Shown in pieces: positions 33,103 through 41,997 of a DNA stretch of 64,000 nt. Made by a program: the position numbers and the translations under genes. Source of the DNA: Gemmatimonadota bacterium. Its GTDB lineage: Bacteria > Gemmatimonadota > Gemmatimonadetes > Gemmatimonadales > Gemmatimonadaceae. Below the pieces are notes generated by a model. It was given only the letters and a program-made list of their open reading frames with translations. It searched no databases and was not told the DNA's origin. Numbering within the stretch: position 1 is the stretch's first letter; every line of letters starts with the position of its first letter. The stretch lies in the NCBI GenBank assembly GCA_028287235.1, contig JAQBQB010000002.1:62001-126000 (forward strand), read 5' to 3'.

Positions 33103-35349
33103 ATGCGCACTATCACCGGTCTCGTCGTCGCCACCGCCCTGGCGTTCTCGTCAGCGTCGCAGGCGCAGCAGAAGCAGCGCTACTCCAGCCTGCCGGAGGC
33201 GCTGCAGTCGACGGCGATCCTGGCCGGACGCGGCGGTCCGCGCGGGGTCGTCTGGATCGACGGGGGCAGCAGATTTTCATTCATCAACGTCGCCCCCGGC
33301 ACCGGCCGCTCGGAGATTCGCGCGTACGATCCGGCGACGGGCCGAGACACCCTGCTCTTCACCGGCCAAGGCCTGACCTTTCCAGGCAACACCAAGGCCT
33401 TCGAGTACGAGTCGTTCCAGTGGACACGCGACTTCAAGAACCTGGTGTTTCAGTCGAACTTCCAGCAGCTCTTCCGACGCTCGGGCACGTCGGACTTTTA
33501 CGTGTATTCGTTGGCGAGCAGGTCACTCCAGCTCGCCGGCAAGGGCGCACGCACGGCGGAGCTGTCGCCGAACGGGGCGATGCTCGGCGAAGAGCGGAAC
33601 GGAGACCTGTACGTCGCCGACCTGAAGACGCATCAGGAACGGCGGCTGACCGCCGACGCGAAGGAGCACGTCTTCAACGGCCACTTCGATTGGGTCTATG
33701 AAGAGGAGTTCGGCCTCGCGCAGGCGTGGAACTGGTCGCCCGACAGCCGGCACATGGCGTTCTGGCAGGTGGACGAGAGCAAAGAACCCGAAGTCCAGCT
33801 CACCGACTACAGCGGGCTGCATCCGCAGTGGGACCGGATTCGCATTCCGCAGCCGGGCGACAGCAACCCCAAGGTTCGAATTGGCGTCATCGACGTGCGC
33901 AGCGGGAAGAAAGTCTGGCTCGATCCGCACCAGGCGGGCGACTTCTATATTCCGCGCATCTATTGGACGAGCCGCGCCGACACGCTGGCGATGATCGTGC
34001 TGAACCGAAAGCAGAACGACATGAAGCTCCTCTTCTTCGACGTCACCACGGGTGGATCGCGCCAGGTGATGCAGGAGACGTCCAAGACCTGGATCGACGT
34101 CTACGATTTCTACGCGGGCGTACAGGATCTCATGTCCTTCCCCGAGAAGTCGCATGAATTCTTCTGGGTCTCCGATCGCGACGGGTATCAGCAGCTGTAT
34201 CGCTACGACTACTCCGGCAAGCTGGTGCAGCAAGTCACGCGCGGGAGCTGGAGCGTGACGCGCATCGAGGGGACCGATGCCGGCAAGCAACTCGTCTATT
34301 TCACGGCCACGAACCCCACGCCGCTCGAGCGCCAACTATGGAAGGTGAGCTTCGACGGGTCGGGGTTGCAACGAATCACCACCGCGCCCGGGCGGCACGA
34401 GATCAACATGTCGCCCAATGCGCAGTACTTCATCGATACATGGTCGTCGACGACCCAGCCGCGGCAGATCGAGCTGTGGTCCACGGCGTCGGGCAGGCTG
34501 CGGACGATCGAGTCCAATGCGCCGACGACCCAGTGGTTGGCGACGCACGAGTACGTTCCGCCCGAGCTGTTCACGTTCACGTCGTCGGACGGCGTGAAGA
34601 TCGGTGCGTCGATGATCAAGCCGCCGGGGTTCGACGCGTCGCGACGGTATCCGGTCGTGTTCGCGATCTACGGCGGACCAGGCTCGCAGGGTGTGTACAA
34701 CGATTTCTCGACGTCGGGCTGGAACCAGTGGCTGGCCCAGAACGGCTACATCGTGGTGAACGTCAACAATCGGGGCACGAACAACTACGGCCGCGACTTC
34801 ATGAAGGTCGTCTACAAGCAGCTCGGGAAATACGAAAGCCACGACTTCGCCGAGGCGGCGACGTATCTCCGCACGATGCCGTACGTCGACGGCGCGCACA
34901 TCGCGATCATGGGAGGCAGCTACGGCGGCTACAGCACCATGTACACGATGGAGATGTATCCCGACGTGTTCTCCATCGGCATGTCGAACTCCGGCGTGGC
35001 GGACTGGCGGCTCTACGATACGATCTATACCGAGCGCTACATGTCGGTGCTCGGCGACAACCAAGCGGGGTACGAGCAGAGCTCCGCGGCCGTCAACGCG
35101 CCGAAGCTGCAAGGACATCTGTTGATGATTCACTCGATGATGGACGACAACGTCCATCCGCAGAACACCATGCAGTTATTCACGGCATTCACGAACGCCG
35201 GCAAGGACGTCGAGGCTCGAATCTATCCCCCGGGACGTCACGGGGCGGCCTACAACGCCCAGAGCGCCCTGCTGATCAACCAAGTGGAGTTCGATTTCCT
35301 CAACCGGTGGGCCGGACGCGCGCCGGTGCGCGAGCCCGTGAAACCGTAG
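33103..35349 (+). CDS. dipeptidyl peptidase IV-like S9 family peptidase
   Basis: The 748-residue product has a signal peptide (SSASQAQ), an N-terminal eight-bladed DPP-IV propeller (WNWSPDSRHMAFWQVDESKE, DWVYEEEFGLAQAWNWS with the Glu pair that binds the substrate N-terminus) and a prolyl-oligopeptidase domain with catalytic Ser606 (GGSYGGYSTMY), Asp681 (MDDNVHPQNTM) and His713 (PGRHGA). It should release X-Pro dipeptides from oligopeptides in the periplasm. It pairs with the other exported peptide-degrading enzymes of this region. Confidence 0.92.
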   Translation: MRTITGLVVATALAFSSASQAQQKQRYSSLPEALQSTAILAGRGGPRGVVWIDGGSRFSFINVAPGTGRSEIRAYDPATGRDTLLFTGQGLTFPGNTKAFEYESFQWTRDFKNLVFQSNFQQLFRRSGTSDFYVYSLASRSLQLAGKGARTAELSPNGAMLGEERNGDLYVADLKTHQERRLTADAKEHVFNGHFDWVYEEEFGLAQAWNWSPDSRHMAFWQVDESKEPEVQLTDYSGLHPQWDRIRIPQPGDSNPKVRIGVIDVRSGKKVWLDPHQAGDFYIPRIYWTSRADTLAMIVLNRKQNDMKLLFFDVTTGGSRQVMQETSKTWIDVYDFYAGVQDLMSFPEKSHEFFWVSDRDGYQQLYRYDYSGKLVQQVTRGSWSVTRIEGTDAGKQLVYFTATNPTPLERQLWKVSFDGSGLQRITTAPGRHEINMSPNAQYFIDTWSSTTQPRQIELWSTASGRLRTIESNAPTTQWLATHEYVPPELFTFTSSDGVKIGASMIKPPGFDASRRYPVVFAIYGGPGSQGVYNDFSTSGWNQWLAQNGYIVVNVNNRGTNNYGRDFMKVVYKQLGKYESHDFAEAATYLRTMPYVDGAHIAIMGGSYGGYSTMYTMEMYPDVFSIGMSNSGVADWRLYDTIYTERYMSVLGDNQAGYEQSSAAVNAPKLQGHLLMIHSMMDDNVHPQNTMQLFTAFTNAGKDVEARIYPPGRHGAAYNAQSALLINQVEFDFLNRWAGRAPVREPVKP

Positions 35350-35472
35350 GTACGGTCCCGTCGTACTCCCAAGCGCCGCGGTCAAGGAATTGACGGCGGC
35401 GCTCGTTTTGTGGCACGTTATGCGCTTCGAACCCCGCGCTGTCCAGGAGCGCCCCACCAACCCCGGAGAACC

Positions 35473-36372
35473 ATGCAGCGACTCACTCGATCATTGGTGG
35501 CAATCGCCGCCACCGCGGTCTGTGCCTGTTCGCCGAAGGATGCGGCGAAGACTGATTCCCCGAAGGTGGCGCAGTCGGGAACCGTGGCTCCCGCCGCTGC
35601 CGCCGCGTCACGCGGCACCTTCGACCCGGCAACGCACACGGCCGTCATTCACGCGAAGGATTTCTCCTTCGAGGCGCCGGATTCGATCACGGCCGGTTGG
35701 ACGACGTTCCACCTCGTGAACGAGGGCCCGAACCTCCACCACGTGCAGATCGTTCGCCTCGACAGCGGCAAGACGGCAAAAGACCTGGAGCAGGCGCTGC
35801 ACAACCCCGGCCCGCCGCCGCGATGGGCAGTGTTCGTCGGTGGTCCGAACGCGCCCGACCCGGGCGGTCAGTCCGAAGCGATGCTGAACCTGGCCGCGGG
35901 CCAATACATGGTCATCTGCGTCATCGACATTCCGGAGCACGTGCCGCACTTCGCGAAGGGCATGGTGCATCCGCTCACGGTGACCGCCGCATCAGGTCCC
36001 GCCGCCGCCGAGCCGACGGCCGACGTGACGGTGTCGCTCGCCGACTACAACTTCGACGTGAAGGGCACTCTGAGCGCCGGCAAGCACACGATCAAGGTCG
36101 TCAACAGCGGCCCGCAGCCACACGAAGTCGAGTTGATTCGTCTCGCGCCGGGTAAGACTCCGAAGGACGTGTGGGCCTGGATCAACAATCCGAGTGGTCC
36201 GCCGCCGGGGAACGCCGTTGGCGGCGTCGTGGCGTTCGTTCCGGGAGGGACGAACTACTTCACCGCCGTCACGCCGGCCGGCGATTACGCGCTCTTCTGC
36301 TTCGTCCCCGACGGTAAGGACGGAAAGGCGCATCTCGAGCACGGAATGGTCAAACAGATCAAGATCAGCTGA
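35473..36372 (+). CDS. tandem cupredoxin-like lipoprotein
   Basis: The 299-residue product has a lipobox (AATAVCACS) and two similar halves of about 115 residues. Each has a beta-sandwich opening (IHAKDFSFEAPDSITAGWTT; LADYNFDVKGTLSAGKHTIK), an early His (NLHHVQI; PQPHEVEL) and a late C...H...M set (CVIDIPEHVPHFAKGM; CFVPDGKDGKAHLEHGM), matching the ligands of type 1 copper sites. It may carry copper or electrons at the outer membrane. GGAGA precedes ATG 35473. A strong terminator follows. Confidence 0.65.
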   Translation: MQRLTRSLVAIAATAVCACSPKDAAKTDSPKVAQSGTVAPAAAAASRGTFDPATHTAVIHAKDFSFEAPDSITAGWTTFHLVNEGPNLHHVQIVRLDSGKTAKDLEQALHNPGPPPRWAVFVGGPNAPDPGGQSEAMLNLAAGQYMVICVIDIPEHVPHFAKGMVHPLTVTAASGPAAAEPTADVTVSLADYNFDVKGTLSAGKHTIKVVNSGPQPHEVELIRLAPGKTPKDVWAWINNPSGPPPGNAVGGVVAFVPGGTNYFTAVTPAGDYALFCFVPDGKDGKAHLEHGMVKQIKIS

Positions 36373-36379
36373 TCGCGCA

Positions 36380-36455
36380 TGTGCGGATCGCTCCTCTAAC
36401 GAAATGACGCCGCGATAGCAGTGTCACCGCAGAGGAGCGATCCGCACAATTTTTT
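36380..36455 (+). terminator. long-stem terminator after the cupredoxin gene
   Basis: Perfect 18-bp arms TGTGCGGATCGCTCCTCT (36380-36397) and its complement (36431-36448) enclose a 33-base loop, followed by A and six T residues. It lies eight bases after the stop codon. The core CGGATCGCTCC also occurs in one arm of the 3137-3423 palindrome. Confidence 0.85.
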
Positions 36456-36536
36456 GTTGGATCCGTAGAATCCGCGTACAAGACTGTTCCAACCATCCCA
36501 GCGCGCTGACCCGACTCAAGCGAGACGCTCGTTCTG

Positions 36537-36632
36537 TTAACGGAAGAGCGCCAACGACTTCTGGAACACCTGCCACACTCCCCACGCGAGCGGTATTCCC
36601 ACCAACGCCCACGCAAGCACGAGTTTTTTCAT
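36537..36632 (-). CDS. 31-residue MFS transporter small subunit
   Basis: The peptide is MKKLVLAWALVGIPLAWGVW followed by QVFQKSLALFR: one transmembrane helix with the VGIPL-WGVWQ core of the small-subunit family found next to OFA-type (oxalate/formate-like) MFS carriers. Its ATG overlaps the carrier stop by four bases (ATGA), so translation is coupled. Probably binds or stabilises the carrier; the role is inferred. Confidence 0.75.
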   Translation of the reverse strand: MKKLVLAWALVGIPLAWGVWQVFQKSLALFR

Positions 36633-38005
36633 GTCGGCACCGGCGTGGCTGAGGTACCCACCAACGTGTCGGGCTTCCGCACCGGACGAACCAGCAGGTT
36701 GCAAACGAATCCGACGGCGAGGAGCGCGGCCATGATGTGCATCGTCGTCGTGTAGGCGTCGGCCTTGGCGACACCGTGCGAGATCTCATATTCGCGAATG
36801 TAGTTGACGAGTGCCGGACCCACGATGCCGGCCAGCGACCACGCAGTGAGCAGCCGTCCGTGAATCGCGCCGACCTGAATCGTGCCGAACAGGTCGCGCA
36901 GATACGCCGGGATGGTCGCGAAGCCGCCGCCGTACATGCTGATGATGATCACGTACCCGAGCACGAAGAGGCTCACGCTCCCTGCCCTGCCCGTGACGGG
37001 AACGATTGCGTACAGCGCCGCGCCGAGGAGAAAAAATGTCGCGTACACCGCCTTGCGGCCGATGTAGTCGGAGGTCGACGACCAGAAGAAGCGTCCTCCC
37101 ATGTTCGCGAGGCTCAGCAGGCCGACGAACCCGGCCGCGGCGTTCGCGGTGATCGCGCCGGGGAACATCTCCTGGATCATCGGCGAGGCCTGGCCGAGTA
37201 CGCCGATGCCCGCTGTCACGTTCAAGCAGAGGACCATCCAGAGGAGCCAGAACTGCGGCGTCCGAATCGCCTGGTCGGCGGTCAAGTCAACCGCGGCCTG
37301 CATATGGCGCGCGTCCGCCGCCTTGGGCTGCCAACTCGCGGGCGCCCATCCCGGCCGCGGCACCCGAACGGTGAAGACGCCGAACATCATGAACGCGAAG
37401 TAGAGCAGGCCGAGCGTCACGAACGTCGGCGCGACGCCCTGCGACGTCGCGGTCCGGAAGTGCGCCATGAGCATTGTCGAAAGCGGCGACGCGATCATCG
37501 CGCCGCCGCCAAACCCCATGATCGCCAACCCGGTCGCCATGCCGGGGCGATCGGGAAACCACTTGATGAGCGTGGACACCGGCGAGATGTAGCCGAGCCC
37601 GAGCCCAATGCCTCCGAGCACGCCGTAGCCGAGCAGCAACAGCCAAAACTGGTGTGTCGCCACGCCGAGCGCCGCGACCTGGAAGCCGCCCGCGAAGCAG
37701 ATGGCGGACGCGAACATCGCCTTTCGCGGTCCGACGCGCTCGAGCCAGGCGCCGAAGATGGCGGCCGACAATCCGAGAAACACAATCGCGACGCTGAACA
37801 CCCAACCGATGGTACTCAGCTTCCAGTCGCCCGGCGCGGAGTCGGACATGCCGAGTGCGCGCGAGAGCGGAATGTTGAATACGCTGAAGGCGTACGCCTG
37901 GCCGATGGAGAGGTGGATCGCCAGCGCGGCGGGGGGAACGAGCCAGCGCGAGTAGTGGGGCTCGGCGATGGAGTGGTCACGATCGAGAAACGACAGGATG
38001 GCCAT
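36629..38005 (-). CDS. OFA family MFS transporter (oxalate/formate antiporter-like)
   Basis: The 458-residue product has twelve hydrophobic segments and OFA-family features: IHLSIGQAYAFSVFNIPLSR in helix 1, FGAWLERVGPRKAMFASAIC (motif A), GGIGLGLGYISPVSTLIKWF, and NMGGRFFWSSTSDYIGRKAV between halves. It likely exchanges small carboxylates; substrate is not shown. ATG 38005 has GAGG six bases upstream. The small-subunit gene is coupled downstream. Confidence 0.85.
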   Translation of the reverse strand: MAILSFLDRDHSIAEPHYSRWLVPPAALAIHLSIGQAYAFSVFNIPLSRALGMSDSAPGDWKLSTIGWVFSVAIVFLGLSAAIFGAWLERVGPRKAMFASAICFAGGFQVAALGVATHQFWLLLLGYGVLGGIGLGLGYISPVSTLIKWFPDRPGMATGLAIMGFGGGAMIASPLSTMLMAHFRTATSQGVAPTFVTLGLLYFAFMMFGVFTVRVPRPGWAPASWQPKAADARHMQAAVDLTADQAIRTPQFWLLWMVLCLNVTAGIGVLGQASPMIQEMFPGAITANAAAGFVGLLSLANMGGRFFWSSTSDYIGRKAVYATFFLLGAALYAIVPVTGRAGSVSLFVLGYVIIISMYGGGFATIPAYLRDLFGTIQVGAIHGRLLTAWSLAGIVGPALVNYIREYEISHGVAKADAYTTTMHIMAALLAVGFVCNLLVRPVRKPDTLVGTSATPVPT

Positions 38006-38133
38006 CGACGACCTCGGAGGAGAGTGCCTCCATCTTGTCGCCCCGCGCCGTCCGCGTCCAGAACCACCGGCCGTCTTGTCGGGCATGACCGCCATGTGGT
38101 AACGTCCCACCCGTCCTCTTTCCCAGGTCTGCC

Positions 38134-39216
38134 ATGTCCCGGCGTATCTCGTCCGTCGTCTGCGTACTGCTCGTCCTCGGCTCCGCCGCGCGCGCGCAAC
38201 AATCCTCGTCGTTCACCGTTGGCTCGGCGACCGCGTCGCCCGGCACGACGGCATATGGCGCGATCGCCATCGCCGCAGGAAGCGACTCGGCGCTCTCGAT
38301 TCCGGTGGCGGTGATCCGAGGCGTGCGGCCGGGTCCCGTCGTTGCGTTCGTCTCGGGAAGTCACGGCACCGAGTACACGTCGATCATCGCGATGCAGAAG
38401 CTCATCGGACGCATCGACGCCAAGCGGCTCGGTGGCACCGTGATCGTGGCACCGCTCGTCAACCGGCCGTCGTTCGAGTCGATGACGCCGCACATCAATC
38501 CCGTCGATCGGAAAGGAATGAACTCGGCGTATCCCGGCGACAGCACGGGCACGCAGACGCAGCGCGCACTCGCCGCGGTGACGCAGCAGATCGTACTGCC
38601 GGCCGACGTCGTCGTCGACCTGCACGGCGGCGACCTCGATGAGGATCTTCGACCGTACAGCTACTGGTTCCGCGGCGGACGCGCCGCGCAGGATTCGGCG
38701 GGCCTCAAGCTCGCACTCGCGTTTGGCCTCGACCATATCATCGTGACGGACGTCGATCCGTCGGCCGCGAACGCCGGGCGCACGCTGTCGACGCAGGCGC
38801 TGCAGCGCGGAAAAACTGTTCTCGTCGCCGAAGCAGGCCGCAGCGGTGTCGTGGCACCTGCCGACTTGAACTCGCTCGTCGAGGGCTCGCTCAACGTCCT
38901 CGGCGAGCTTGGGATGCTGAACCGAAAGGTGGCGCACCTGCAGCATCCCGTCTGGCTCGCGGGCGCCGGCGCGCGCGTCGCGGCCGACAGCGGCGGCGTA
39001 TTCTTCGCTGCCGTCGCACGCGACACGCACGTGAAAAAGGGACAGATCGTCGGCCACACCACCGACTATCTGGGCCGCCCGACCGGCGACGTGCGCGCTC
39101 CGATCGATGGGCTCGTCACGTTCATTCGCGGCGTGCCGTCGATGTGGCCGCGCGCCACGCTCGTCAACGTCGCTCCCGTCCTGCCGGGCCCGGGAGTATG
39201 GACGGTGGCGAAGTGA
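38134..39216 (+). CDS. exported AstE/AspA (succinylglutamate desuccinylase/aspartoacylase)-like hydrolase
   Basis: The 360-residue product has a signal peptide (LGSAARAQ) and the zinc site of the M14 AstE/AspA group: GSHGTEYTSI (His and Glu ligands), NRPSFESMTPHINPVDRKGM, and VDLHGGDLDE (His ligand). The C-terminal beta domain (AHLQHPVWLAGAGARV, then FFAAVARDTHVKKGQIVG) is typical. It would deacylate an N-acyl amino acid or similar compound in the periplasm. The following gene overlaps by four bases. Confidence 0.8.
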   Translation: MSRRISSVVCVLLVLGSAARAQQSSSFTVGSATASPGTTAYGAIAIAAGSDSALSIPVAVIRGVRPGPVVAFVSGSHGTEYTSIIAMQKLIGRIDAKRLGGTVIVAPLVNRPSFESMTPHINPVDRKGMNSAYPGDSTGTQTQRALAAVTQQIVLPADVVVDLHGGDLDEDLRPYSYWFRGGRAAQDSAGLKLALAFGLDHIIVTDVDPSAANAGRTLSTQALQRGKTVLVAEAGRSGVVAPADLNSLVEGSLNVLGELGMLNRKVAHLQHPVWLAGAGARVAADSGGVFFAAVARDTHVKKGQIVGHTTDYLGRPTGDVRAPIDGLVTFIRGVPSMWPRATLVNVAPVLPGPGVWTVAK

Positions 39217-40169
39217 CATCGCGTCGCGCGTTCCTTGCGCAGACGGGATCGTGCGGCGCCCACCTCGCGCTCGCCGGCGCTCTCATGCCGAGAGCGGCGC
39301 GCCTTGCGTGGACCCGATCGGTCTATGGCGAAGTCGTGGCACGGGAGCCGTTCGGCGCATTGGAGAAAGTGGCCGACGGCGTCTGGGCACTCGTCTCCAC
39401 GCCATTGAGTGGCGATCGCACGACGCTGTCGAACGGTGGCATCATCGCCGGTCGCAATGCAGTGTTGGCGATCGAGGGATTCAACCAACCCCAGGGCGCG
39501 CAATGGTTGGCCGGCAAGGCGCGCGAGCTCACGGGCAAGTGGCCGACGCACGTCGCGCTCACGCACTACCACTCCGATCACGCGAACGGAGTCGCCGGCT
39601 ATCTGAGCAAGGGCGAGCATCCGACGATACGCGCGACCGCACGCACGCGTGACCTCGTGGTCGAGCGAAACATCCAACCTCCCGACCCCGCGCGCGCGGC
39701 CGCGGTGAACGACGCGGTGATCCTGTCCGGTTCCGAGGCGACCAGCCTCGACCTCGGCGGCAAAACGGTGCGCGTCGTACCGCGCGCCGGACACACCGAC
39801 AGCGACGTGTCGTTGGAGCTCGACGATCCGAGCCTCGTCTTCTGCGGCGATCTGTTCTGGAATGCGATGTTCCCAAATTTCGTCGATGCGGTGCCGACGA
39901 AGCTAGCGTCGTCGGTGCGTGCGCTGCGCCGGGTGCGCGACACGACGTACATCCCGGGCCACGGCGCGGTGGGACGCGCCGCGGAGTACGACCGCTACGT
40001 CGCGATGCTCGACGAGGTGGAGCGCGGAGCGCGCAAGGCGCACGCCGCGGGCGTCAGTGCCGCGGATGCCGGAGCGTCGTTCACGGTTCCGGCTTCGCTC
40101 GGCGAATGGACGTTGTTCAACAAGGTGTTCTTTCAGCGCGCGTTCGAGGCGTGGTACAAGGAGCTGTAG
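39213..40169 (+). CDS. Tat-exported metallo-beta-lactamase-fold hydrolase
   Basis: GTG 39213 (overlap GTGA with the previous stop) gives MTSRRAFLAQTGSCG, a twin-arginine signal; an ATG at 39198 is possible but has poor spacing. The 318-residue product has the MBL zinc motifs HYHSDH, RAGHTDSD, VFCGDLFW and a final GHG. It is likely a hydrolase acting with the coupled AstE/AspA-like enzyme. Substrate unknown; the form is nearer to glyoxalase II-like or quinoprotein-associated MBL proteins than to true beta-lactamases. Confidence 0.8.
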   Translation: MTSRRAFLAQTGSCGAHLALAGALMPRAARLAWTRSVYGEVVAREPFGALEKVADGVWALVSTPLSGDRTTLSNGGIIAGRNAVLAIEGFNQPQGAQWLAGKARELTGKWPTHVALTHYHSDHANGVAGYLSKGEHPTIRATARTRDLVVERNIQPPDPARAAAVNDAVILSGSEATSLDLGGKTVRVVPRAGHTDSDVSLELDDPSLVFCGDLFWNAMFPNFVDAVPTKLASSVRALRRVRDTTYIPGHGAVGRAAEYDRYVAMLDEVERGARKAHAAGVSAADAGASFTVPASLGEWTLFNKVFFQRAFEAWYKEL

Positions 40170-40171
40170 CG

Positions 40172-40654
40172 CTACTTCGTGCTGCCCGACGGGCCGCCCT
40201 TCGCGCTGAAGATCGCGGACTGGTCGACGAAGGCGGCGGCGAGAATTGCGCCGAGCACCACCCCGCCGGCGGCGAAGAAAGAACGCGGCCGGTCGACTGA
40301 GCGCACCGTGACCCGCTGCGCGCTCTCCAGCGGCAGCGCGATGGGCTCGTCGCGGAGAAATTCCTCGGGGCCGGCCGTTCGCGCAATCTGCGTGACGGCG
40401 AGCGTGACGCTCGTGGCGTCGCGCATGAGGACGCGACCATCGATGCTCGCCGCATTCGTGCCGATCGCCGAGCCCAGAGACGCCGCACCGGGCGTCGTGA
40501 GCTCGACGTGCACGACCTGGCCCGGATGCACCGCCGCCAGGGTGGACGATTGATACTGATAACAGCCCGTCCCGGCGACGATCGCCGGGAGGGCTGCCAC
40601 GAGCACTTTCAAGTTATTCAATGACTGTCTCGTGATGATCACTGGCCTTTGCAT
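40172..40654 (-). CDS. small lipoprotein of the SusCD locus, unknown
   Basis: The 160-residue product has a lipobox-like end of the signal (IVAGTGCYQY), a small beta-rich middle (HPGQVVHVELTTPGAASLGS, RVLMRDATSVTLAVTQIA) and one hydrophobic segment near the C-terminus (AAGGVVLGAILAAAFV). It overlaps the SusD gene by 16 bases, so it belongs to that operon. No family is recognised. Confidence 0.6.
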   Translation of the reverse strand: MQRPVIITRQSLNNLKVLVAALPAIVAGTGCYQYQSSTLAAVHPGQVVHVELTTPGAASLGSAIGTNAASIDGRVLMRDATSVTLAVTQIARTAGPEEFLRDEPIALPLESAQRVTVRSVDRPRSFFAAGGVVLGAILAAAFVDQSAIFSAKGGPSGSTK

Positions 40655-41979
40655 GCCGCTCCCGTTCCGTCGGACGTGGCGTTCGGCGGATCGTTGGCGT
40701 TACGTACCGGCTGCTGGCTGAGCGGAGGAATGTTGGTGTTCGTGTTGCGTTCCGCCGCGTCGTACGGGAAGCGCGCCGGAATCTTGGCCCCAGCCAGCGT
40801 GGGTGTGAGATTCGGCGTGCAGGTGCGCTTGTAGAGATTCCACGCCTCGATGCTCTGGAAATCGTTGATGTACTCTTCGAGCAGGATTTCACTGAGCAGC
40901 GGACGACCGGTGAGCGACGTTGGCTCGGCGCTCAAGCCCGCCGCGGCCCTTTCCAGATTGAGATTGGCCACCGCCGTCGCGTTGTCTCCCGTCCGCTGGG
41001 CCGCTTCGGCCAGCAAGAGCGTGTTCTCGCTTGCCTTCACGAGCGGTTGGGTATGCGCCGGATCGACCAAGGAGTCAGCCAGGTCGCTCTGATCGGCGTT
41101 GAAGTACGCGTGCAACCGCGGATCATTGCGCGATTGCAGCAGCGCGACGAACTGCGGATCGGGAATGAGGTAGCCGGGCCGCTGCACGACGTCGAACTGA
41201 TACCAGAAGTTCTGCTCGTTCGCGTTCCCCGAGAACTTGGCGTTGAAGTCGTCTCCGGCACCCGACAAGCCCTGCCGCGCCTCGGTGATCACCTGCGCGT
41301 AGACGGTCGGCCGAACTTCCGCCGTGTGCATGAGGAACCGCGCCTTGAGCGTATGCGCGAGCCTCGTCCATTTGGCCGCGTCGCCGCCGTACGACAGATC
41401 CGCGGCCCCTGGTCCCGCGTTCGTGGGACCAGTCGCCTTGAGATTGACGATCGCGCGAGACAGCACCGCCTGAACGGAATCGTACACGGCGAGCTGCGGG
41501 TCGAGCGGCGGATTGAGCGTGCCGGTCAATGCTTGCGAATACGTGAGCGCGCCGAACAGATCGGCGCCCGTGCCCATGAGCAACCCTTCCATCACCTGCG
41601 CGATACCGAGGAACACGCTGTCGTGCGCCGCGGCCGTCTGCGCCTGCAGGCGACGAATGTCGACCAGCCCGCCACCCAGATACAGCGACTGATGGAAGCC
41701 GTTCGTCGTCTGCTCGCTGATGTCGTAGTTGTAATACGCGAGATACTGGATGCCGCCGCCCTGGAATTGCTGCGCCCACAGGCTGGAAACGCGTGCCGGG
41801 TCGCTCTGCAGCTCTGCCCATGTCGCGGCCTGAATGCCGACGAAGAGCTGCGCGCTCGTCGCCTGCGTGGGCCGGTTCGGGTCGGTGCTCAGCTCCCCGC
41901 CGGTCAAGAATTTGTCGGTGCTGCAAGCCGCGAGCAGCGCGATGGCGCCCAGCAGGCTTGCGAGTCGGATGGTATGCAT
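40639..41979 (-). CDS. SusD/RagB family nutrient-binding outer-membrane lipoprotein
   Basis: The 446-residue product has a lipoprotein signal (GAIALLAACS), TPR-like helical repeats and the SusD ending: LLAEAAQRTGDNATAVANLN and LSEILLEEYINDFQSIEAWN. It works as the lid of the SusC channel that lies 18 bases upstream and binds an oligomeric nutrient. No glycoside hydrolase is nearby, so peptides are as likely a substrate as glycans. Confidence 0.85.
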   Translation of the reverse strand: MHTIRLASLLGAIALLAACSTDKFLTGGELSTDPNRPTQATSAQLFVGIQAATWAELQSDPARVSSLWAQQFQGGGIQYLAYYNYDISEQTTNGFHQSLYLGGGLVDIRRLQAQTAAAHDSVFLGIAQVMEGLLMGTGADLFGALTYSQALTGTLNPPLDPQLAVYDSVQAVLSRAIVNLKATGPTNAGPGAADLSYGGDAAKWTRLAHTLKARFLMHTAEVRPTVYAQVITEARQGLSGAGDDFNAKFSGNANEQNFWYQFDVVQRPGYLIPDPQFVALLQSRNDPRLHAYFNADQSDLADSLVDPAHTQPLVKASENTLLLAEAAQRTGDNATAVANLNLERAAAGLSAEPTSLTGRPLLSEILLEEYINDFQSIEAWNLYKRTCTPNLTPTLAGAKIPARFPYDAAERNTNTNIPPLSQQPVRNANDPPNATSDGTGAACKGQ

Positions 41980-41997
41980 GCGTCGGGATACTCCGGT

